This document shows positions 59,658-64,000 of a DNA stretch of 64,000 nucleotides, in pieces. The translations under genes and the position numbers were made by a program. Where the stretch lies: NCBI RefSeq assembly GCF_037992945.1, contig NZ_CP150304.1, forward strand, positions 4,219,501 through 4,283,500, in the 5' to 3' direction. How positions within the stretch are numbered: position 1 is the first letter of the stretch; each line of letters begins with the position of its first letter. This DNA comes from Peribacillus sp. FSL E2-0218. Its GTDB lineage: Bacteria > Bacillota > Bacilli > Bacillales > DSM-1321. The notes under the pieces are model-generated. The model was not told where the DNA came from. It searched no databases and was given only the letters and a program-made list of their open reading frames with translations.

Positions 59658-60209
59658 ATGGAATTCATTCAAGAGGTTATAGCTAATAACCTTGCCCAAA
59701 TGAGAAAAACGCGAGGATTGAGTTTAGATAAGGTAGCAGAACTGACTGGAGTTAGTAAAGCAATGTTAGCTCAAATTGAAAATGGAAAATCAAATCCGAC
59801 TGTCACCACTCTCTGGAAAATTGCAAATGGGTTACAAGTATCTTTTTCTGCTTTTTTAAAGGAAACTGATAAGCCACAAATTGAAAAAATAAACATCAAT
59901 CAACTGAACCCATTGCTTGATGATGATGGAAATTATCTTGTATATTCCGTTTTCCCATTTCATCCAGAAAAAAAGTTTGAAATTTTCACTGTAGACCTAA
60001 AACCTGGTTTTAGTCATATATCCGAAAAGCATTTAGGTGAGGAATATTTACTTATACAACGCGGTACACTTACACTCGATGTTCAAGGTGAGAAGTTTGA
60101 ATTAAACACTGATGAGACTATTAAATTTAACGCAAATACTGAACACATTTATATAAACTCTTCTGATGAACTGGTTAGATTCTATTTAATTATCTCTTAT
60201 CCCGACTAA
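59658..60209 (+). CDS. XRE-cupin transcriptional regulator
   Basis: 183 residues from the ATG at 59658 (CAAGGAGATTTTTT upstream; an earlier in-frame codon at 59583 lacks a site). N-terminal XRE helix-turn-helix (about 10-65, LSLDKVAELTGVSKAMLAQIENGKSNPTVTTLWKIANGL) and C-terminal cupin (about 110-180, GEEYLLIQRGTLTLDVQGE). This architecture commonly regulates AzlCD-type exporters; the cupin would sense a small ligand, probably an amino acid. Confidence 0.92.
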   Translation: MEFIQEVIANNLAQMRKTRGLSLDKVAELTGVSKAMLAQIENGKSNPTVTTLWKIANGLQVSFSAFLKETDKPQIEKININQLNPLLDDDGNYLVYSVFPFHPEKKFEIFTVDLKPGFSHISEKHLGEEYLLIQRGTLTLDVQGEKFELNTDETIKFNANTEHIYINSSDELVRFYLIISYPD

Positions 60210-60241
60210 TATCTATGTCTATTTTCTAGATTTAATTTAAT

Positions 60242-60272
60242 AAAAGTTGCGTAAACAATACGCAACTTTTAT
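60242..60272. terminator. bidirectional terminator
   Basis: AAAAGTTGCGTAAACAATACGCAACTTTT. Confidence 0.85.
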
Positions 60273-60273
60273 T

Positions 60274-60358
60274 AAACTAACCTGCCCCGTTAGTTCCATA
60301 AGAAAAAAGCTGCCTTAAAGACAGCTCCGATCTTCACCTAACGCACATGTTCGTCAAG
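60274..60358 (+). repeat. IMR copy, S core
   Basis: Complete; right arm diverged (CTAACGCACATGTTCG). Confidence 0.88.
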
Positions 60359-60377
60359 TAATGTACGTCATAATTCT

Positions 60378-60668
60378 TTATTCTTTAAATGATAACCCTT
60401 CTTCTTCTAATGAAGTTCTCAAAGTTGGTAAGGAAGCTGGGCCAATACCGTGAATTTTTAAAATTTCTTTTTCCGTGTGCTTTGATAGTTCTTTCAACGT
60501 GTCGATCCCTTCGTGAACCAATGCATTTCTTGCAGGTGAACTGAGTTTCGAGAGGAAGCCACTTTTAGGCTTATTCTCATTATCACATGTAGGACAACTT
60601 GGACAGTCACTACTTTTGTAATACTTATGTCCCTTTTCACAAACCCTTAAATTTTTTTCTACTGTCAG
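60378..60668 (-). CDS. zinc-ribbon protein with RNAP alpha-CTD-like helix-hairpin-helix
   Basis: 96 residues from a CTG at 60666-60668, six bases after GGAGGG; no ATG, GTG or TTG is well placed. Residues 8-33 carry a zinc ribbon (CEKGHKYYKSSDCPSCPTC). The C-terminal half (SSPARNALVHEGIDTLKELSKHTEKEILKIHGIGPASLPTLRTSLEEEGL) matches the helix-hairpin-helix of the RNA polymerase alpha C-terminal domain. It likely binds DNA or polymerase; role unknown. Confidence 0.78.
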   Translation of the reverse strand: MTVEKNLRVCEKGHKYYKSSDCPSCPTCDNENKPKSGFLSKLSSPARNALVHEGIDTLKELSKHTEKEILKIHGIGPASLPTLRTSLEEEGLSFKE

Positions 60669-60783
60669 AATAATCCCTCCAAACAATATCTGTATTCCAT
60701 TTTTACATAATATATATATTAGTTATACATTCCCGACAAAAACTATGTATAAGAATCGTGCCCGATTGCTGAAGATAGATTTT

Positions 60784-61206
60784 TTACCATTTCAACAATC
60801 CAAAAAAATCAGTCGTAAACATTAAAAGTAAAAATATTGATATTATCACTAATTGAATAGTTGAAAAAATATAATCATTTCTGTTTTCTGCATATTTCTT
60901 CTCCATAATCACTCTAGTTGTTTCAGATGCAATTATAAAAACAAACAAGAGGATATGCGTTTCCAAATACCAAATATGCTCTAAAGGTTCACGTTTGACG
61001 TTAGTTAAAAAACCGATAAACGAAAAGACAATAAAAATGATTCTAATTGTCCAATCAATTTTTTTGTGTTTATCATTTACATGGCCATAGGAAAACAATT
61101 CTTTCTTTTTAACATTAAGCCATTTTCTCAAAACTTTATTAATGAAAAAGAGAAAAAGTCCAAAAATAGATAACAATAAAATTAACTTTACGAAAACACT
61201 CTCCAC
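60784..61206 (-). CDS. DUF4181 membrane protein
   Basis: 140 residues from the GTG at 61204-61206 (AGGTGGTGATTC upstream). Four membrane segments. The pattern FFINKVLRKWLNVKKKELFSYGHVN...KIDWTIRIIFIVFS and EHIWYLETHILLFVFIIASETTRVIMEKKYAENRNDYI matches DUF4181 proteins of Bacillus. A longer frame to 61254 is possible but its codons overlap the site. Function unknown. Confidence 0.75.
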   Translation of the reverse strand: MESVFVKLILLLSIFGLFLFFINKVLRKWLNVKKKELFSYGHVNDKHKKIDWTIRIIFIVFSFIGFLTNVKREPLEHIWYLETHILLFVFIIASETTRVIMEKKYAENRNDYIFSTIQLVIISIFLLLMFTTDFFGLLKW

Positions 61207-61254
61207 GAACGAATCACCACCTACCAAAAAACTTTTTCTTTTATCAGATTCCAA

Positions 61255-61374
61255 TTATTTCAAATACACTCATTTTAAACAAGACCTGTTTTCAATAAAA
61301 TGCCCAGATTGTTGAACAATCCTTCTTTTAGCTAATGCACCCGGTAGTTAAACAATCTTTGCACTTTCCATTTG
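61255..61374. other. gene-free stretch
   Basis: Holds a degenerate left-arm homologue (AATGCCCAGATTGTTGAAC near 61300) and the IMR right arm below. Confidence 0.4.
61322..61358 (+). repeat. IMR right arm
   Basis: GCTAATGCACCCGGTAGTT. Confidence 0.6.
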
Positions 61375-61545
61375 TCAAAATACTTTTGATAACCCATTTC
61401 CTCTGCTATCTTCCCATTTAAAAGTATGAGATCCCGACAAGGCTTCATAACTTGAATTCCCTTTTACATCCCCGAAGAGCGTTTCAAATGTATTCATATC
61501 CTCTGAATGTGTTGTTTCATTATCAACTAATTCAGATGTATTCAT
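61375..61545 (-). CDS. small ORF, 56 aa
   Basis: ATG at 61543-61545, weak site (AGTGAAAGAATGATA). The peptide (MNTSELVDNETTHSEDMNTF, then FGDVKGNSSYEALSGSHTFKW) is acidic, soluble and lacks cysteine. The last part looks like a folded-domain segment; the ORF may be a shortened remnant of a longer gene. Not recognised. Confidence 0.4.
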   Translation of the reverse strand: MNTSELVDNETTHSEDMNTFETLFGDVKGNSSYEALSGSHTFKWEDSRGNGLSKVF

Positions 61546-61615
61546 TATCATTCTTTCACTACTTTATTTTATCCTATCTATAATCTATTCGATAAAATAA
61601 AGAATGAATCCAGCT

Positions 61616-61696
61616 ATAATGCCCGTTAGTTACATAAAACACTACTAAAAAAATACCTCCAATCTTAAGCTAATGCATCTGTTAGTTGAAGAAAAG
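61616..61696 (+). repeat. degenerate IMR
   Basis: AATGCCCGTTAGTTACATAA, damaged middle, then GCTAATGCATCTGTTAGTTG. Confidence 0.6.
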
Positions 61697-62035
61697 AACT
61701 CTGACGTATTTTAGAACAAGATCTTGAACCAATAAAAATATCAACCAGCCACATACTCCTAAACCAATGGATATAAATAATTGAACGGAGTTTTGTAAAG
61801 CTATATAAACGATCACTAACAAAACTGCAGTTGCAGGAAATCCCCAAAGTACCCCTAATGCAAACTTGCTTAATGTGGCGGTTTGTTCCCCTTGGACATA
61901 CAGCCATATTATGCTAAGTAAACTAACCAATGGAAGCGCAGCAAGTATTCCTCCATATGAAGGAAATCTTCTTGAAATTTCCGTAACCACACCAATAACG
62001 ATTGCTGAAGCAATAATTTTCGTTATTACATACAT
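61682..62035 (-). CDS. DUF3147 family membrane protein
   Basis: 117 residues, four membrane segments. VVTEISRRFPSYGGILAALPLVSLLSIIWLY is the DUF3147 hallmark. Its start overlaps the end of the MarR gene by 10 bases, so the two are co-translated and MarR likely controls it. The stop codon lies in a degenerate IMR. Function unknown. Confidence 0.85.
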   Translation of the reverse strand: MYVITKIIASAIVIGVVTEISRRFPSYGGILAALPLVSLLSIIWLYVQGEQTATLSKFALGVLWGFPATAVLLVIVYIALQNSVQLFISIGLGVCGWLIFLLVQDLVLKYVRVLFFN

Positions 62036-62442
62036 TGTTTTGCTCGCTCACTTAAGACCTTTAGGGCTTGTTCTACTAAATTTTTTTCATCGTCACTTAG
62101 TTGACTCAACACCTGTTCTAATTTTTCTTCATCTAGACTCGTATTTCTATGTAAAACTTCTTTACCAAAATCGGTTAGACGAAGAATTACTTTTCTATCA
62201 TCAAGAGGATCTCTCCCCTTTATTACATAGTTCTTTTCAATCATTCTTTTAACGTGTTCCGAGGCAGTATTATGAGAGACTTGTATGAATGAAGCGACCC
62301 CATTTACTCCTATTTGTTCCTGTTTATCTATAAGTTGAAGAATACGGACCACTTGATGTGAGATCTTTTCTTTATGGAGATAATGTAAATGAAAATAAAT
62401 ATCCGTCCAATATTGGTTTAATAGTGAAACTTTACTGTTCAC
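62026..62442 (-). CDS. MarR family transcriptional regulator
   Basis: 138 residues from the GTG at 62440-62442 (AAAGGGGTGTTATTT upstream; the GTG nine bases earlier overlaps that site). Winged helix at about 45-105: IGVNGVASFIQVSHNTASEHVKRMIEKNYVIKGRDPLDDRKVILRLT. First gene of a two-gene unit with the DUF3147 protein. AATACGATTATATCGTATTTT just upstream (62465-62485) is a good operator candidate. Confidence 0.9.
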   Translation of the reverse strand: MNSKVSLLNQYWTDIYFHLHYLHKEKISHQVVRILQLIDKQEQIGVNGVASFIQVSHNTASEHVKRMIEKNYVIKGRDPLDDRKVILRLTDFGKEVLHRNTSLDEEKLEQVLSQLSDDEKNLVEQALKVLSERAKQCM

Positions 62443-62464
62443 AAATAACACCCCTTTATATCGT

Positions 62465-62485
62465 TAAATACGATTATATCGTATT
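62465..62485. promoter_or_regulatory. palindrome upstream of the MarR gene
   Basis: AATACGATTATATCGTATT is a near-perfect inverted repeat (AATACGAT / ATCGTATT) in the promoter region, as expected for autorepression by MarR. Confidence 0.65.
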
Positions 62486-62529
62486 TTAAGATGCAAAATA
62501 AAGAGTTGTTTTTGGTTTTATAATTTAAT

Positions 62530-62612
62530 TATGCTACCCTGCCCATTAGTGACATAAGAAGAAGAGCTTCCAAAGCAACTCCCTCATTTATTAAAGCACC
62601 CGTAGTTTAAGT
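62530..62612 (+). repeat. IMR copy, decayed, altered core
   Basis: TACCCTGCCCATTAGTGACATAAG, core GAGCTTCCAAAGCAACTC, right arm AAAGCACCCGTAGTTTAAG with tail. Confidence 0.75.
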
Positions 62613-62661
62613 GCATTTATCACAAACTATTAGTAAAGGAACCAATCAGGGCTACGTTATC

Positions 62662-62799
62662 TTGATGGTAATTCATTCGGTTTTATCCAAGTACACATAT
62701 CTGCTGATTTTACTTAACGTGGGTTTAGTCTTTTCTTTATATTTACTGAAAACCAGAAAAATGGTAGAATTCCGAAGAGGTGAAATCGTTGAAGTTTAA
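62662..62799 (+). CDS. possible small membrane protein, 45 aa
   Basis: TTG-ATG start, one hydrophobic helix (YTYLLILLNVGLVFSLYLL) and a basic tail; the end overlaps the start of the next gene by 11 bases. No clear ribosome binding site, so uncertain. Confidence 0.3.
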   Translation: MMVIHSVLSKYTYLLILLNVGLVFSLYLLKTRKMVEFRRGEIVEV

Positions 62800-63328
62800 G
62801 AAGTTTATCATCGGCCTATCATCATTATTGACGGCTTTTGTGTTACTCTTTGTTCTATTGAGATTAATGGGAATACTAATATGGGTGAATGGCGAACCTT
62901 TTGATAAATGGATTGCATTAATTGGTTTAATTACTATGCCTGTTTCTATTTCTATACTATTGAAAAAGATTAAGCTTAATAAAAAGAAAGAAAGTACTTT
63001 GTTTAATATAGTTGTTTTTGCTAATTTTCTTTACTTATTAGGGTCGTTTTCCATTTTATCCGAAAACTATACTTTTATTAAAAGTGCTAAATACCTTTCT
63101 TCCCCTTATGTTATACATGAAAAGGAACCATTTCAATGGCCAAAAGATGAGTATGAAAGTAAGTATACCTTTTACAGTTCTTTGAATTCATTAATTTATG
63201 TGAAAGATTCAGTCCAAAGTGGAAATCAAGGATTGAGTGAACATGCTCGTTATAGTGATTATAAAGTTAAAGTTATAAGTGGAAGCCTCTACATAACATG
63301 GACTGGTGGATCAATATTCATACGATAA
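62789..63328 (+). CDS. membrane protein with exposed domain, 179 aa
   Basis: TTG at 62789 preceded by GAGGTGAAATCG. Three hydrophobic segments (about residues 5-28, 40-58 and 70-88), then a polar domain (EYESKYTFYSSLNSLIYVKDS, YKVKVISGSLYITWTGGSIFI). Layout similar to the protein at 15089-15649. Function unknown. A terminator follows at 63386. Confidence 0.65.
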   Translation: MKFKKFIIGLSSLLTAFVLLFVLLRLMGILIWVNGEPFDKWIALIGLITMPVSISILLKKIKLNKKKESTLFNIVVFANFLYLLGSFSILSENYTFIKSAKYLSSPYVIHEKEPFQWPKDEYESKYTFYSSLNSLIYVKDSVQSGNQGLSEHARYSDYKVKVISGSLYITWTGGSIFIR

Positions 63329-63385
63329 TAGGCAGAAGGATATTTCCCTCTTCCTTAAAATAATTTAAAGGGCGATTTTAACTAA

Positions 63386-63414
63386 AAAAGGATCTTCGGC
63401 TGGAAGTTCCTTTT
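63386..63414 (+). terminator. terminator of the 179-aa gene
   Basis: AAAAGGATCTTCGGCTGGAAGTTCCTTTT. Confidence 0.7.
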
Positions 63415-63467
63415 AGCTGCTTATTGTGGATTTATAAAGCGACATCTATTCTAGTAATATATACAAT

Positions 63468-63495
63468 AAAAAGCGAAGGGATTATCCCTTCGCTT
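63468..63495. terminator. hairpin abutting the IS-like palindrome
   Basis: AAGCGAAGGGATTATCCCTTCGCTT lies directly against the palindrome at 63496. Confidence 0.8.
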
Positions 63496-63541
63496 CAGAC
63501 TGTAGACAAACTCGATAAAAATCGAGTTTGTCTACAGTCTG
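63496..63541. repeat. 46-bp palindrome of IS1182 left-end sequence
   Basis: CAGACTGTAGACAAACTCGAT, AAAA, and the exact reverse complement. The first 21 bases equal the IS1182 left end at 15678. It sits between two terminator hairpins with no transposase. Confidence 0.85.
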
Positions 63542-63575
63542 AAAGAACTTACTGGGCGCCAGTAAGTTCTTTTTC
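63542..63575 (-). terminator. terminator overlapping the MFS stop codon
   Basis: AAAGAACTTACTGGGCGCCAGTAAGTTCTTTTT; the minus-strand stop codon (63549-63551) lies in the stem. Confidence 0.8.
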
Positions 63576-64000
63576 TTTGTGGTATCTCAGTAAAATAAAT
63601 ACTAAACTCAATATCAGAAATAGGAATCCGCCTAATACGATGTTCTGTATACCCATTCCTGATATAACTAATCCACCTACAGACGTGCCGGTTGTTACCC
63701 CTAAGTTTCCAGATGCTAAAAACAATCCATTTGAGAATTCAGGAGCTTCTGGTGCTGCAGACGTAATCCAATATTGACTAATATTATTTCCTAAAGCCAC
63801 TAGTATACCAAAAATAAAAAGTATTAACGCCATGGGTCCAGTGAACTGTCCCATTAAGAATACTAAGATGTAAACGGCTCCTAATACGAATGGAAAAGAT
63901 GCTACAGATTTTAAGGCATTATTAGTAAGCAACTTCCCTGCAATGATGTTTCCTATTATACTTGCCCCACCGAATATGAATAACATTAAACCAATCGTTT
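63549..64000 (-). CDS. MFS transporter, C-terminal part
   Basis: The frame is open to the window edge, so the start lies beyond it. The visible 150 residues hold four to five membrane helices: LFIFGGASIIGNIIAGKL, then FPFVLGAVYILVFLMGQF, ALILFIFGILVALGNNISQYW, and NIVLGGFLFLILSLVFILL. The pattern PEAPEFSNGLFLASGNLGVTTGTSVGG is typical of the sugar-efflux/chloramphenicol-exporter branch (AraJ/CmlA-like). Confidence 0.85.
   Translation of the reverse strand, partial: TIGLMLFIFGGASIIGNIIAGKLLTNNALKSVASFPFVLGAVYILVFLMGQFTGPMALILFIFGILVALGNNISQYWITSAAPEAPEFSNGLFLASGNLGVTTGTSVGGLVISGMGIQNIVLGGFLFLILSLVFILLRYHKEKELTGAQ

Noticed and set aside
2051..62612. CRISPR array
   Set aside because: Many short repeats are present, but they are irregularly spaced between genes, internally variable and lack uniform spacers; no cas genes were seen.

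Overview
The window looks like an accessory stretch of a low-GC Bacillaceae (Bacillus sensu lato or a close relative) chromosome. Ribosome binding sites are strong (GGAGG or AAGGAG type), TTG and GTG starts are frequent, and the gene content is typical of that group: ECF sigma with a zinc anti-sigma partner, many GNAT acetyltransferases, YesK, DUF3885, DUF3889, DUF4083, DUF4181 and DUF6366 proteins, and IS1182 and IS110 elements. I cannot name the genus. There are no rRNA or tRNA genes, no CRISPR array and no complete prophage.

Layout. 0-10 kb: sigma/anti-sigma pair, a broken GNAT, a uridine-kinase-like gene, an IS110 element, a D-Ala-D-Ala ligase, a GNAT and an APH-like kinase. 10-15 kb: hydrolases and orphan hypotheticals, including a YxiJ-like protein. 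15.7-17.4 kb: an IS1182 element. 17.5-25.4 kb: small membrane proteins, a DMT exporter behind a promoter and attenuator-like hairpin, and many decayed genes (TetR, HXXEE, HxlR, PP2C, HAD). 25.5-37 kb: GNATs, a LysM/SH3 protein, an M1 peptidase, an MFS exporter and TetR. 37-47.3 kb: NTF2-like proteins (one behind a SAM-I riboswitch), a GC-richer MFS exporter, a PucR-type regulator, and Old Yellow Enzyme divergent from LysR. 47.5-58 kb: small secreted, lipoprotein and membrane genes, one duplicated segment and several possible immunity-like orphans. 58.5-64 kb: AzlCD divergent from an XRE-cupin regulator, DUF3147/MarR, and the end of an MFS gene.

The most striking feature is not a gene. About 40 near-complete and about 20 partial copies of a modular intergenic repeat of 75-95 bp (called IMR here) sit between almost all genes, every one in the same orientation. 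An IMR has a left-arm hairpin (GAACTAAC, loop CTGCCCC, GTTAGTTC), a central hairpin, and a right-arm hairpin (GCTAAC, loop GCACCC, GTTAGTTC). The outer ends are also inverted repeats of each other. The standard core (AGCTGCC TTAAA GACAGCT) reads on the minus strand, where most genes lie, as a hairpin followed by a T-run, so it could act as a terminator. Core subtypes: S (standard), B (GGCTGCCGCAGCAACC type), C (GGCCACCAAATGGCC type) and D (GCGA/CGAC type). Three copies of a longer repeat of 370-390 bp with a GC-rich, foldable centre (LR) are joined to IMR arms.

Gene decay is frequent. Several otherwise intact genes carry one in-frame stop or frameshift, and a few genes lack a normal start codon at the position their ribosome binding site predicts. 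The picture is of a fast-evolving, single-gene-unit region where short repeats mediate shuffling and transcription units are insulated by repeat-borne hairpins. That interpretation is inference; the repeats, hairpins and broken frames are read directly from the sequence.
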